Origin: Blastomyces gilchristii SLH14081
Taxonomy: Eukaryota; Ascomycota; Eurotiomycetes; Onygenales; Ajellomycetaceae
Direction: 5' to 3'
DNA length: 64,000 nucleotides
NCBI RefSeq assembly: GCF_000003855.2
Contig: NW_003101651.1
Span: 56,944-120,943, forward strand
Part shown: piece by piece, positions 36,733 through 47,780 of the stretch
How the letters are laid out: every line of letters starts with the position of its first letter
Numbering within the stretch: the stretch's first letter is position 1
The notes under the pieces: model-generated
Told to the model about the DNA's origin: nothing
Databases searched by the model: none
What the model saw: the letters and a program-made list of their open reading frames with translations, nothing else
Program-made: the position numbers and the translations under genes

Positions 36733-37092
36733 TTTTCCGGAGATGGATTATAGACAATTTATAAAAAGACTAATATTGTATTGGTTTAATCACTTAGAAA
36801 TCCCCAATACATGAATAGTAGAATCTGTAGAAATGTCCGAGATAATCATGCGATGGACACAGTAGAGTTTCTTCCTCCGCACAGAGTGGGGATTTTTTTC
36901 GTGGCAGAGAAAATTTTACGGCGTTCCGCAGTGACCTAAAGGGAAACCAACCTCGATCATCGGCTCCCAAGTCTCAACTTCTCATCCATTCCGCATTGTG
37001 CCCTGCCCTGTCATTTTCATATACGCTCAACCATACTCTCAATCGCGTGAACTAGAAACATTCTCATTGCGCAAACGACTCCAACCTTTGCC
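36733..37092. promoter_or_regulatory. Divergent promoter between NOP13 and IEC3
   Basis: The two start codons are 360 bp apart and face away from each other, so both promoters must lie here. CT-rich sequence precedes IEC3. No specific factor site can be supported by eye. Confidence 0.6.
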
Positions 37093-38263
37093 ATGGCATC
37101 CCCTGAGCCTGCCTCTCCTTCGCCGGAGAGGAGCTTGCCCGATGCGCCACCTCTGACCCACCAGACCACGTATAAGTCTTTCAAGTCAGTTCATCGTATC
37201 TTCGGATTATCGAGTACGAGTCTACTAACTGTGTGATATAGGAGAAAGTATGCGAAGCAAAAGATCTGCTTTGAACACGCTATGAAAAAGAGCAATACTT
37301 TGTTCAAGGAGGAACTGAGGATTCGCGACCTCTCAAAGCGACTTAAGGAACAGAATGAGTACGCAATCCTAAATGACAAATCCTTTAGAAACGTTAAAAA
37401 CCTTTACTTATACGATTCCGTTCCATAGTCAACTCCTGGAAGCGCTTTTAGAGCTCAACAACAGTATACGCGTCCCCCCCGAGCTCCGATATAACCTCGA
37501 CCTCCCAGGCTCCAAGTTACCCAGACTACACTCCCCAGAACCTGAGCACTATCAGCAAGAATCCTACGACACGGAAACTGCTCGCGAGGCACTCCGGGTT
37601 GCGAAAGAGAGGCTATTAGCAGGAGAAATAAAGGCCGACCAATGTCGCCGCCTGGAGGAGTCTCTCCTTCAAAGCGAGAATTTCGCTCCCGCAGTGCAAT
37701 ACTCCTCGTTATTAAAAGTCCCACATACTACCTCAAGTATTCATGGGGATCACCCCGCCATGAAATGCGACATGGATTCAACGCTCGGGTTTCTAAGTCC
37801 AGAGCATGAAACTGAGTATGCCGCAGCGCTCGACGCCGCTTCCGCTGGAGAACCTAGGCCAGCAGGGAAATCTGCCTCAGCTGCGAGTAGGGACAGGGAA
37901 GCTGCTATCCGGAATCCAGTTTCCGTGATAAATTGGTTGAGGAAACATCAACCGCAAGTCTTTCTGCAAGATGCTGATGCGGTATCTGAAAAACCCCCTC
38001 CCCGTTCTAACAATCCACGTAGTTCGAAGCGAGCGAGTACCCACACGCGAAAAGATGAAGATATATACGACGAAGATGGTATATTAATTGACGTTCCGGC
38101 GACTGGTGGGGGATCTGGGGGTGGAGGAGGCCGTGGAAAGCGAAAGCGAGACGAGGATGGAGGCTATCGACCCAAAGGTGGCAGTGGTGGTCGGTCGAGG
38201 AAGAAAAAGGAAGACGCCCCAAAACGGGCGAAGAGGAGTTCCGCAGCTGGAGCCACGACATAA
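37093..38263 (+). CDS. IEC3: INO80 chromatin-remodelling complex subunit Iec3
   Basis: A subunit of the INO80 nucleosome remodeller, known from fission yeast and filamentous fungi. Three exons (37093-37184, 37242-37358, 37429-38263) give 347 residues; introns are GTCAGT..ATAG and GTACGC..ATAG, and all joins keep frame. The conserved N-terminal domain crosses both introns: YKSFKRKYAKQKICFEHAMKK, then LFKEELRIRDLSKRLKEQND and QLLEALLELNNSIRVPPELR. A second helical part (AREALRVAKERLLAGEI) follows. After a linker, RNPVSVINWLRKHQPQVFL is well kept. The C-terminus is a basic nuclear-type tail (GRGKRKRDEDGG, SRKKKEDAPKRAKR) after a Gly run. It shares its promoter region with NOP13. Confidence 0.88.
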
Positions 38264-38887
38264 ATTCTATCACGATGTCCCTATTACCTTTCAAGCAGTT
38301 CACGCGGCTCCTACGTTCATCTACAACGTCATTACAGTTCCCCTGTGTGTATGAATATGTTTTCCTTCCTTTCCCTTGCGAGCAAGATGTCCTATTTTTA
38401 ATATGATTCTTTTTTCGGGATTCCCTTCTTTTGGAATCTCGAGTGCTCCAGAATTCGATTGATTCAATTGCACATGTCGTTTGTTCGCTTTCTTAAAAAG
38501 CTTTGTGTCATTTTTTGGAACAAAGACACCTAGCCATCAAACTTTTCCTTGTTTCTCAAAGTCTGCTGGTTCTAAATCCTGCCCTTTTAGAGCTGGTCGT
38601 ACCTCACGTTACCCTTTTTGCACTTAATGAATACATTTTCTCTTGAACAATTACCTGCTATATATAGACTATAACTGCTTTCCATTTGATATGTCAATGT
38701 CTATAATCCACAAAGCTAGGATTTACTTTATAATCTACATCTCCTCGCATCTTAGAAGCTGGGTGGTGCCAAAACGAAACCCCTCCAAGCAAACAGACAA
38801 CTAACCAATAACAGCAAAGCGGGCACTCAAATTGGGTTTACATCCTGCCTTTTATTATACAAAACCCCGCCGTGCGATTGAGCATAC
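38264..38887. other. Intergenic region IEC3/kinase
   Basis: The IEC3 3' UTR and the promoter of the kinase gene. It is T-rich, with no frame or repeat worth naming. Confidence 0.55.
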
Positions 38888-41186
38888 ATGATGGTGAAAG
38901 GCCGGGAACCTTCCCAGGGCCCTTCAGTGGACAGCAAAGCCAACCCCAAAAATTCAGCAAGAGAAGAGATTAGCCTCCTCTTCCCTCATCCAAGCTTCCA
39001 ATTCACTCCTAGCCTTTCCCTACAACGCCGATCCCATCAGCAAAACCAGCCAGAAGACGAACAAGATCAGCATCACCATCGTACCCCACCAGGCTTCCAT
39101 AGGCGGTTCCAAAAAGCATACAAACCCGGCAACGAATGGTTCCAGATACCAGGCCCGGATGCAATCAGATATTACGAGGAGGAATTAACTAGAAACGACT
39201 TGGGTCTGGACAGCGAATGGGAGTATGCGGATGAGTTTAGAAGGCAGCTTAGGAAGTTCGTGCACCTGACGGAGGTTGAGGCGTATGTTAGCGAATATGA
39301 GGAGGATGAGTATGGGTGTGACTTGCGGTGGAAGTATCAGGGGCTTCCTAGCGAAGAGAATCAGTGGATTTATATGGGGGAACTGGGCGAGGGCGGATTT
39401 GGATATGTGCAGTGCTGGGAGTGGTATCCGTTTGGGAATAGGGTAGGGTTTTCCCGTTTGCCGTCGTCGTACTATCTCGATGTTCCCTCTACTCATATCC
39501 TTCGCTGTCGTCTTCCCTCTGGTCTCTTCCCGAGCCGGGCTTATGGGCGAATTGTTATGGAGTGGGTTGGCTGATGATACACTACCCAGGACCCTATCAG
39601 GTTCGCTGTCAAGGATACGCAAAATGACCAGTTCTGGCATGATTACTGCTCTGAAGGAAATCTCACACGCAGAGTTAATGCCACCGGTTGCCCGAATGTT
39701 GTCAAGGTATATGATTGGATTGACCTCGATCCGCAGCCCCCTGAGTTGATTGCGCATAATCGTACATTTCGTATTCTTTATGAGTACTATGAAGGGGGGT
39801 CGTTGTCTAACCTTTATACCCATTACATGGAATATAAGTAGGCATTTCTTCTCTTCTTGGCTATTTTGTCAGCCCTCGCCTCTGTTGGGCCGGCTTGAGC
39901 TCAATCGATGATAGATCTGTTTCCTTTTCTTCTCAAGAAACATCCGCAAGGAGCTAACAGTTGCTGATCAACCAAGGCTCCTATTGCCCGAAGCATTTCT
40001 ATGGCATCTATTCCATGAAATAGCTACTGCTCTGCTTTACTGTGCACATGGCCATGAAGGGCCCATGCGAAAGCCTGATTGGGAGGAAATCATACATAAG
40101 GATGTAAAGCCGGGAAACAGTAAGTCATCGCATCTCTGTCTTTGAGAAGCAAGGCCAATTTACGCTTTCCTAACTGTTCTCCCCCTCAATACGCCTCGTA
40201 ACTAAGATAATACGTTGGCCCCGCCAGTTCTACTAGGCGCAGTCCCGTCGCCGAATAGTGAGGAGCTATACCCGACCTGCTATCTTAGTGATTTCGGTAA
40301 GCATAAAGCCCTGAATCTTGTAGATATAACATGACCTGGCTAGTTAACATGTACCTAGGACTGGCATACACCATCCCCAACGATGATGTTCGGGCCTATA
40401 AGAAAGCCTATCCGCTGGAAGGGACAGTGGAATTTTTACCTCCGGTAATACAACAACTGTCCTGTAATCTAACACATAAAAGCAAAAGAGGAAAAAAAGG
40501 GCAAAGAAAACGGTGAAATCTGTTCTAACTTTGAGTTCTCACACAATCAGGAAGCCGTCGATCGTTTCTCTTCTGGCGTCATCGGCCCCAAACTTGACAT
40601 CTACTCTCTCACCCTCTCCATCCGCGAAGCCATTGAAATGGCTCTACACATGTACACGGCAGACGAAATGAATACCCTCCGAAAACTTCCTGGCGGGGGG
40701 AATTACTTACCTTATTCGCTGGACCTCATCAATCTATGCCGTGCAGCTGGTTCTAGTAGAACCTATAGACGCCCTGACATATACTCCCTATGGAGGATGA
40801 CAGGGGAGCAGGCAAAGAAATGGAAGGGAGAAGTTAGGGCGAATAGGCGCCGTGTGGAGGCTAAGCGAGCCAATTGTTATGATGGCATGGTTCTTATCGA
40901 CCACGATGTTAGACGGAGATTTCAGAGAGATCGGGCATTTCGAAGGGAGTTTTTGAGAGAGGCGTCATGGGAACATAGGAATAGAGGTGTGGTGAAGCTT
41001 GGAAAGGCGATAGTCAAGAGGATAAATGAGGAGAAGCAAAACGGCGAGGGTTATAGGGACTGGATAGGTTCGGCTGTGGACCGAGCAGGAATGCGGGAAG
41101 GGAGCTGTGCGTCTGAAGGGACAGAGCCGTGGGGCCAGCCGGAGTCGTGGAGCTGGACAAAGAGAAGAGCGCGAGGTTGTATATGA
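38888..41186 (+). CDS. Divergent eukaryotic protein kinase
   Basis: Six exons (38888-39442, 39590-39837, 39977-40119, 40228-40296, 40359-40444, 40551-41186) give 578 residues. All five introns are GT..AG and all joins keep frame, so the gene looks intact. Residues 1-160 precede the kinase domain: first low complexity (HQQNQPEDEQDQHHH), then a charged segment with FQIPGPDAIRYYEEEL. The kinase domain has the glycine loop GEGGFG (167-172), lysine K193 in RFAVKD, a catalytic loop HKDVKPGN (308-315, HKD in place of HRD) and SDFG (336-339). A GTVEFLPPE segment stands where APE is expected. An Asp/Lys-rich C-lobe with LDIYSLTLSIREAI follows. All residues needed for catalysis appear present. It does not match a kinase class I can name; large lineage-specific kinase families exist in fungi of this group. 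Substrate unknown. Confidence 0.82.
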
Positions 41187-41556
41187 TATACGGGAACTCT
41201 CCACTACAGAGTAAATTGCTCATCCCTAGCTCCTTCTAGTTACCTAAATATGGGAAAGCTTATATACTTAAATAGCATCTTTCAGCAGAGCCTTTTCTTC
41301 AACTCCGTATTCTGTATTGGTGATTGTCTCCCATACGTAGGTATGTTGACTAGCACTGTTAATAAACATACTGTTACTATGGAGAATCTACGCAGTGGAG
41401 GCCGATGCTGGCAAATTACAATACGTTTTACTTGTTGTATATCGTTTCTATATCCGTACACAATTGAGTTTCCAAATACTTCCACAGAATAGGTATTCGG
41501 GAAAGCTAAATAATTGCAGCCACATTGTTTTGGCCGTCCCTTGATGTGTTGTCGCC
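41187..41556. other. 3' spacer before the TIR element
   Basis: The kinase gene's 3' UTR and unique flank up to the TA target site of the transposon. No gene is seen. Confidence 0.55.
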
Positions 41557-41704
41557 TATTGTGGCGGACATATTACTTAGTAGCAAAACACCACCAAAAA
41601 ATCAAAATATCTGCATTTCTCTAGAATCATTCAATATCATCCAATACACATCTTTTTCAATCAAATATCATTCAAATACGCGTCTTTCTTACCTTTATCA
41701 TCAA

Positions 41705-42180
41705 TATGTCACCTCAACTCTGTGATTTCACCACCAACAAGATTGTACACCTTCTTAAGAATGATTATATGCCTGCTGAGATCGCGTGAAGCATTGAGTA
41801 TCATCTGTATATATTGAATTCAATGAAATCTTCACTGTTTTGAAACTGCTAGAGAACTCTGTTCAACATGTGATATAAAGTCAAAGATCATATCAGATAT
41901 CTCTTCAATTCTGAAGAGATTTGATGAAGATATTGAAGCTTTTTTGCATCATGCAGTTGAGAACTTCATAAGAGAAAAAGATATAAAAGAATATTTCAGA
42001 TCTACTTATATAGAATAGTATTGTAATAATTAGAAAGATTCAGATTACAATTCATTATAATATAAATTTAGAAGTGAAAGCAGTATGAGATCTGTTCTTA
42101 TCACTATAAATAGTGAATAAAGATGATTTGAATTTCTGCAATTTTGTCTGTTATAATGGACTTTTTAACCCATCTCTTAT
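41705..42180 (+). pseudogene. Decayed transposase-like coding region
   Basis: The frame opens with ATG at 41706 and is clean for 27 codons, then meets TGA and many more stops. Fragments such as IRYLFNSEEI and DIEAFLHHAVENFI can be read in different frames. The AT-rich decay suggests RIP. Assignment to a transposase rests on position inside the TIRs and a weak helix-turn-helix look. Confidence 0.45.
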
Positions 42181-42281
42181 AATTTGAAATATACTCTTGT
42201 CAATATTCATATGAAGCAACTGTCCCCTTGTCAATCAATTGAAGTATTCATCAAATTGAGGTATTGGACTGCTTTGAATTG

Positions 42282-43187
42282 GAGATGGAACAGCGGATTC
42301 AATGGAAGATTCAACAGCGGATTCGATGGAAGATTTCAACAGTGTATTCGATGGAAGATTCAACGGCGGATTCGATGGAAGATTCAACGGCGGATTCGAT
42401 GGAAGATTCAACGGCGGATTCGATGGAAGATTTCAACAGTGGATTCGATGGAAGATTTCAACGGTGGATTCGATGGAAGATTTCAACAGTGGATTCGATG
42501 GAAGATTTCAACAGTGTATTCGATGGAAGATTCAACGGTGGATTCGATGGAAGATTTCAACAGTGGATTCGATGGAAGATTTCAACAGTGGATTCGATGG
42601 AAGATTTCAACAGTGGATTCGATGGAAGATTTCAACAGTGGATTCGATGGAAGATTCAACGGTGGATTCGATGGAAGATTCAACGGCGGATTTGATGGAA
42701 GATTTCAACAGTGTATTCGATGGAAGATTTCAACAGTGGATTCGATGGAAGATTTCAACAGTGGATTCGATGGAAGATTCAACAGCGTATTCGATGGAAG
42801 ATTCAACGGCGGATTTGATGGAAGATTTCAACAGTGTATTCGATGGAAGATTCAACTGTGGATTCGATGGAAGATTTCAACAGTGTATTCGATGGAAGAT
42901 TCAAACAGTGTATTCGATGGAAGATTTCAACGGTGGATTCGATGGAAGATTTCAACAGTGTATTCGATGGAAGATTCAACGGCGGATTTGATGGAAGATT
43001 TCAACAGTGTATTCGATGGAAGATTCAACTGTGGATTCGATGGAAGATTTCAACAGTGTATTTGATGGAAGATTTCAACAGTGTATTCAATGGAAGATTC
43101 AACTGTGGATTCGATGGAAGATTTCAACAGTGTATTCGATGGAAGATTCAACGGCGGATTTGATGGAAGATTCAACAGCAGATCTGG
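42282..43187. repeat. 24/25-bp minisatellite, about 37 copies, open in all plus frames
   Basis: The unit is built from GGATTCGATGGAAGATT followed by CAACGGC or TCAACAGT, so 24- and 25-bp versions alternate. The 25-bp version adds one T and shifts frame. The unit has no stop in any of the three plus-strand frames, so reading frames of 140-290 codons arise in all of them, with GFDGRFN, DSMEDST or IRWKIQ repeats. Unlike the AT-rich DNA to its left, it keeps CpG and CpA sites. Confidence 0.93.
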
Positions 43188-43515
43188 ATGTGGATGATAA
43201 TGAGATTGTGAATTCAGTTCTTCTATTCCTTTCATCATATATTTCATCATCATCACATTGATTATCTCACTTGAGAATGCCATATTGAATGAAGTTGAAG
43301 CTGCCAGAGCTGAAGGAGGGAATATAATCACTGACATTTGAGAGATCTGTATAGAAGAATTGATTGTAGAAATTATAGATTCATTCTTCTAATTCTTCTT
43401 CTTCTTTCTACTCATTAATCATTTTGTCATCTCTCTTGTTCTTTATCTCATTGATAATCACCCATTCATACAATCTGTATGAGATGTCAGGCTCAGGTGT
43501 AGGGATTCACAGATA

Positions 43516-43698
43516 TCAAGGATCCTCAGACTGAGTCTCTATATCCTCCTCATCCATCTGCTCCTCCATCTCATCATTGACTGGATCCTCTCCATTATCC
43601 AGAACTTCTGGAACAGGTAGTTTGGGGAGACTGAGGCGCAGGGTAGGAGTCTCTGTACAGGCTTGCGAAGCAGCAGAACAGCGGGCGTTGCGAGGCAT
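43516..43698 (-). CDS. Short acidic ORF inside the right end of the TIR element
   Basis: 60 codons start with ATG just inside the right arm (MPRNARCSAASQACTETPT) and end in acidic residues (EEQMDEEDIETQSEDP). Beyond the stop the same frame goes on with only a few more stops towards the minisatellite, where it would read AVESSIES repeats. It may be the start of a second element-encoded protein. No family is recognised. Confidence 0.35.
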   Translation of the reverse strand: MPRNARCSAASQACTETPTLRLSLPKLPVPEVLDNGEDPVNDEMEEQMDEEDIETQSEDP

Positions 43699-43914
43699 AT
43701 TGAAAAAAGGGTTGATTGATATATGTGGATTTGATGATAAAGGTAAGAAAGACGCGTATTTGGATGATATTTGATTGAAAAAGACGCGTATTGGATGATA
43801 TTGAATGATTCTAGAGAAATGCAGATATTTTGATTTTTTGGTGGTGTTTTGCTACTAATTTTCAGAGGGGGCTGGGAAAATTCTGTTTTCGCAAGTAATA
43901 TGTCCGCCACAATA

Positions 43915-44528
43915 TACTATGCGTAGTGACAGATGGGTCAAATGGATTTTTTTTAGATCTCCCTACGTCTCGTTACCCTTACTCTTAGAAAATTTCACTC
44001 CGTAGGGGGTTCAATGACATAGGGTTTTGATCACGTATTTAACTAAATAACCACCTTAGTTTCTGACAAGGCTGGCCTTCCAATGTTTAGGATGTAAAAC
44101 CATTCCACATGGCCTGCACCCAACTAACCAAAATAACCAGAATCAAAAACGCTCGTTGTCACAGTCATTTCTGCCCAGCAAAAACCACCAGACAAACCCG
44201 TAACTACACCCTGGCCAGCATTTCTCTCAAGTCAGCTAACTACCTGTGTATCTAAGACGCCGGCAAGATCATGAGCTAGATCCAGAAATATCACAACTTG
44301 GCCATATCCTTTCACCTCTCCGCATTTACACATGGGGTCCTTCTGCCATGAGTTATCTAGGTGTTCCCATAGTGATTAGAGTAAGCTCTTTACTTCTAAA
44401 GAAAAACCTCCATGCATTGCTGCTCACTGTACATGAACAGCTTCCTATGGTGGTGGTCCAGGACAAAGATTTTGAGAAGGCAACCCACAAACTTTTCTTC
44501 TCCAAACCGCAACCCTGCCTCTGAAATT
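43915..44528. other. Spacer right of the TIR element
   Basis: No supported gene. A 92-codon frame at 44246-44524 lacks family features and may belong to the same decayed unit as the next entry. Confidence 0.4.
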
Positions 44529-45070
44529 ATGGCAGATCTTCCAGATCCACAAGCCACTCTGCAGCAGATAAATGAAGGTTACAAGCGTGTAGACCACTTT
44601 TGCAAGACCTTCAACTGCCCGAGCCATCTATTTGAGAGCTTTCAACAAATACTTTTGATTCCAAGCTCATTTGCCAGTCTCCCTGATTTTAGTACAACAG
44701 AATTGAACGCAACAAAGCAGTCTGCTGCACTTCCAACTGCTCAAATGACAAATACAGCAACATCTTATACCCACACCAGCAGACATTACTTGAAAGTCTC
44801 ATCAGAGCTGCTGTTGTTGAGGAAACCAATGCTGGGTTCACTTCCTGGGCGGCTTCAATGAAAGCGTGGGTCTCCATGGTGGCTGGATATTTGGGCATAG
44901 AAAACGATATTCTAGATGATTGCTTGGATGAGCAGGTTGCAACATGGTCTAGTACACACTTTGGTCGAGTACATGAGAGCAAGTACGGGCTATTTGACCG
45001 GCGCATATCAAAATGCCTTGGGTCTGGGAAAGAATTACCTGTTGACATGAGTGGCCGTCCCATTTTCTAG
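44529..45070 (+). pseudogene. Unrecognised decayed coding fragment
   Basis: ATG at 44529 opens MADLPDPQATLQQINEGYKR and stays open to 44863. A second frame, readable from about 44765 (TLLESLIRAAVVEETNAGF) through MKAWVSMVAGYLGIENDIL, runs to TAG at 45068. The two could be joined by a one- or two-base shift or a missed intron. The amino-acid content looks like real protein, and the second part is helical with a Cys. I do not recognise the family. The location among transposon remains suggests an element-derived or lost host gene. Confidence 0.4.
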
Positions 45071-46077
45071 AAAGGCCTCTGTTCCTGAATGAGAGGAGAG
45101 AAAGCCAAAGATATGATGTGAGTCTAGATTATTGGCGGTAGCTTATTTATCGGCTAGTTACAGCATCTAGAGATGGAGTGAAACCATTTCTGTGGACATG
45201 AAATGAGAAGGCTTTAACACTGATTTCAATGAACGCATATGCATGCAAATCTATAATCAACGCGCCCTTGAGCCTCGGGAATGGGTAGGGTTGCCAATAC
45301 CACACGACACACATTGTGCACATCAACGCCTGGAAGTCCGTGATAAGAGGGGGAATTAAATTTCCCATCTATTGCCCCTATTCTTCGTGAGGGAAGCCCG
45401 CCATATCTTCATGAAGGGCAAGGCCCACCATCCCTCTATTTCTTCCCCGAGATGTAGATTAGCCATATCGAGGCCACCCTTTTCATGTTGAAAAGTGGGA
45501 ATCGTGTCAGTCACGCCTGTTATCCTGCTGCTATTTTGAGCTATCAGCAGCTACTATTTCTGGATTCCTGGATTCCTGGATTTTTGAACTTGAACTTTCA
45601 CATCTATACTTCTATATTTGCCCTGATATTCACAGTAGCAGATTTGGTTCCATATCTTGAATGATTAAAAACCACCAATCATGGCTAGGGAACACTTGGA
45701 TGCATGATCACTATCACACACATCAACATCAAAACTCTAGAAGCTCAACAGGTTATGAGCCCGGGCTCGGACACAGCATTTTGGACGACGCATATACAGC
45801 TAAGCTTCCCTGCCAAGTGATAGTCTTATCAACTCAAGAAGCTGACAAACAACAATCTAGTGATCATGTTGAAAAACAAAGAGGTTCGGAAGACTCTAAA
45901 AGAAATTTAAAGAAGAATGAATATCCCTCTGTCAAGAATCTATGACAGACTACAGACTGTCCTCCCCTGCAGATTGTTAACTGAAACCATGCTGAAGCAC
46001 AGTGGTTGAATCCCAGCCACATGCTTCTAAAAACTGACCCCTTTGCCAAAGGCACTCATATAAACAAGAAGAAAATA
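45071..46077. other. Accessory spacer, no gene supported
   Basis: Short frames only, for example 45661-45945, which begins MIKNHQSWLGNTW. A short tandem ATTCCTGG repeat lies near 45561-45580. The sequence is probably old element DNA. Confidence 0.4.
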
Positions 46078-46840
46078 TGACTCCAACAACCCGATCTACA
46101 CAATCCTCTCAATTCTTGCTCTTGCTATCAGACAGGGTAACCTCTACGCGACAACACTACCATCAGTGGACAGATGAAGAGCTCAACTTCCTTGCCTACA
46201 GTCATGCCCGCCACTGGTCATATGCTTGAATCCAAAGGACACCCTTCCTGTCATCATACACACAAGGAACTCACTTAGCGAAGCTTACTCCCATATGCTC
46301 ATTGAAGAGCGTGCACACTGTGCATCAATTTCTGCTGATTCACTGATCACTTCTCACACCACATCCCCAAGTGAAGAATCTATACACCCTGACCCTATAT
46401 AGGGGTCAAGACATCCTCCTCGTTCCTTGTCTCAGCCTGAAGGCAACCTCAAAGTTCCAAGATCATATCCCCTTAGACAAGAGACGGGCAACAGTTCTCT
46501 AAAGCCTACCAACCAGGCTACAAACTGGTATAATCTTCGGCTAAAAAGATCTAGAAACTACTGGGTAGGCAAGGCGCGGTTCTTGGTTAACCACTTTTAC
46601 TTCCCTCACTTCTTCAAGTCATGCAAAAATCACCTGAAATCTCACGGGGTGCCAGATAGGGACTGCATTGCTCCATCTCACTCGCCTATGCCAGACTCAT
46701 CGGACCTCAGTCCTTCCGTCGTCTCGACCCTGCCCAGTCCCGCATCCAGCCTAGAACTCTTTGGCCTAGAAGCACGCTCCATCAGCCCAACAGAACACTC
46801 AGTTGACATGGCTAAGTCTAATTACTTCCCCAAGATGTAG
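46078..46840 (+). pseudogene. Decayed ORF with a Myb/SANT-like segment
   Basis: From ATG at 46078 the frame reads to QWTDEELNFLAYSHARHWSYA near 46155-46225, where W-x-x-E-E-x-x-x-L and a later Trp recall a Myb/SANT-like domain, then TGA. The coding sense continues in a shifted frame that includes a TAG in 46398-46402 and the open stretch 46427-46840 (NWYNLRLKRSRNYWVGKARF, then a Ser/Pro-rich tail). Several stops and at least one shift show it is broken. Ser/Pro tails after a Myb-like domain are common in small repeated fungal ORFs. Identification is tentative. Confidence 0.45.
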
Positions 46841-47096
46841 ACTAGCCACTCTTTTCAAGTTGGAAAGTGAGAATCATGAGCCTGTCATCCCTGTTATGTG
46901 ACAGGTTTACTGTTTGATTGCATCATCATCATCTTATTCTTGCTCTTTTCCCATCTACATTTGCTTCTTACATCTATTGAGCATCAGAAGGTACTGAGGC
47001 CATGAGACACTCACAACTTTCATTACATAGCAATGGGCTGGCACGCAGCCCATTTGCTCATTTTAGAACCTGCAGACCCTCCCCTAAACACACCCA
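46841..47096. other. Spacer between decayed fragments
   Basis: CT/CAT-rich unique-looking sequence without a frame; seen as filler between two remnants. Confidence 0.35.
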
Positions 47097-47780
47097 ATGC
47101 ACAAAGTACTCCAGAGAGCCATGTCGGGCACTACATGCTCCAGAAGGAGATACCCGTACCTCCTCAAGGTTTCAAAGAGAATGTTTGATGCAGGAGAGCT
47201 CGAACCCATCAAGACTATCAACCCATGCCCCATTGAACTGTGGCACACACCGATAGTTGAAGCCATCCACATCAACTTCAATGAGAATGAAGCTACTGAA
47301 ACAGCTCTGAAGACAATGAAACCCCTCTTCATAAGAGTGTTTACAGATGTCTCAGCAACAAATCTGAGCATGAGAGCAGCAGCTATGATAGTCAATGAAG
47401 AAAATCATATTCATTACTATAAGTAAAATAGATATAGATATCAAAGAGCACTGGATAGTACTGATGGTGGAATTAATAGCAATCTACTATGCACTCTTCC
47501 TTGCATGGCAATCGCACCTCAAGTGCCACAAGCCCCCAAGTCACTCAAGTTGAACCCCTACAGCACTGTACCTACACTATTATAAGCAGCTCGTGCTCTT
47601 CTGAATCTTCTGGGGCATCTTCTCTTCATGACAATACATGATGAGACCTTCACACCTGAATTCAAAAAGGTTGAAGATATCTACTGGTATCTCATCCTGT
47701 TGCACTGAGGTGGTATGGATCTAAAGATTAAGGCGGAGATGCTGGATGTGCCAGTTTTCTGCCAGCCTGAACAAATGGAG
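47097..47780 (+). mobile_element. LINE remnant: RNase H domain fragment
   Basis: The frame from 47097 reads RVFTDVSATNLSMRAAAMIV near 47335-47395; the F-T-D-x-S-A pattern is the first RNase H motif of Tad-type LINEs. After a TAA the next frame has EHWIVLMVELIAIYYALFLAWQS, the matching RNase H helix with its Glu. Upstream residues (PCPIELWHTP) resemble the linker after the LINE reverse transcriptase. The reverse transcriptase and endonuclease are absent, so this is a 5'-truncated fragment. It is less AT-rich than the LINE at 56-63 kb, so it is either another family or less mutated. Confidence 0.7.

Larger units (their letters stand above)
41559..43912. mobile_element. TIR DNA transposon with TA target duplication, 2354 bp
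   Basis: The ends are inverted: TTGTGGCGGACATATTACTT at 41559 and its complement ending at 43912. TA flanks both sides (41557-41558, 43913-43914). The left arm is 146 bp (to 41704) and the right arm 182 bp (from 43731); the right arm has 36 bp that the left arm lacks, otherwise they are nearly identical. The TA duplication fits Tc1/mariner-like elements, but the long arms are unusual. An ATG just inside the left arm opens SPQLCDFTTNKIVHLLKND, which resembles the start of a helix-turn-helix transposase domain, but stops follow from about 41787. The interior 41780-42180 is AT-rich and probably RIP-mutated. It is non-autonomous now. The element also holds a minisatellite and a short minus-strand frame. 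Confidence 0.82.

Noticed and set aside
42184..43065. 293-codon frame coding GFDGRF-type repeats
   Set aside because: Arises from the stop-free minisatellite; equal frames exist in the other two phases and there is no unique coding sequence.
42282..43187. Possible CRISPR array
   Set aside because: The units are contiguous 24/25-bp tandem copies without unique spacers, in a eukaryotic transposon.
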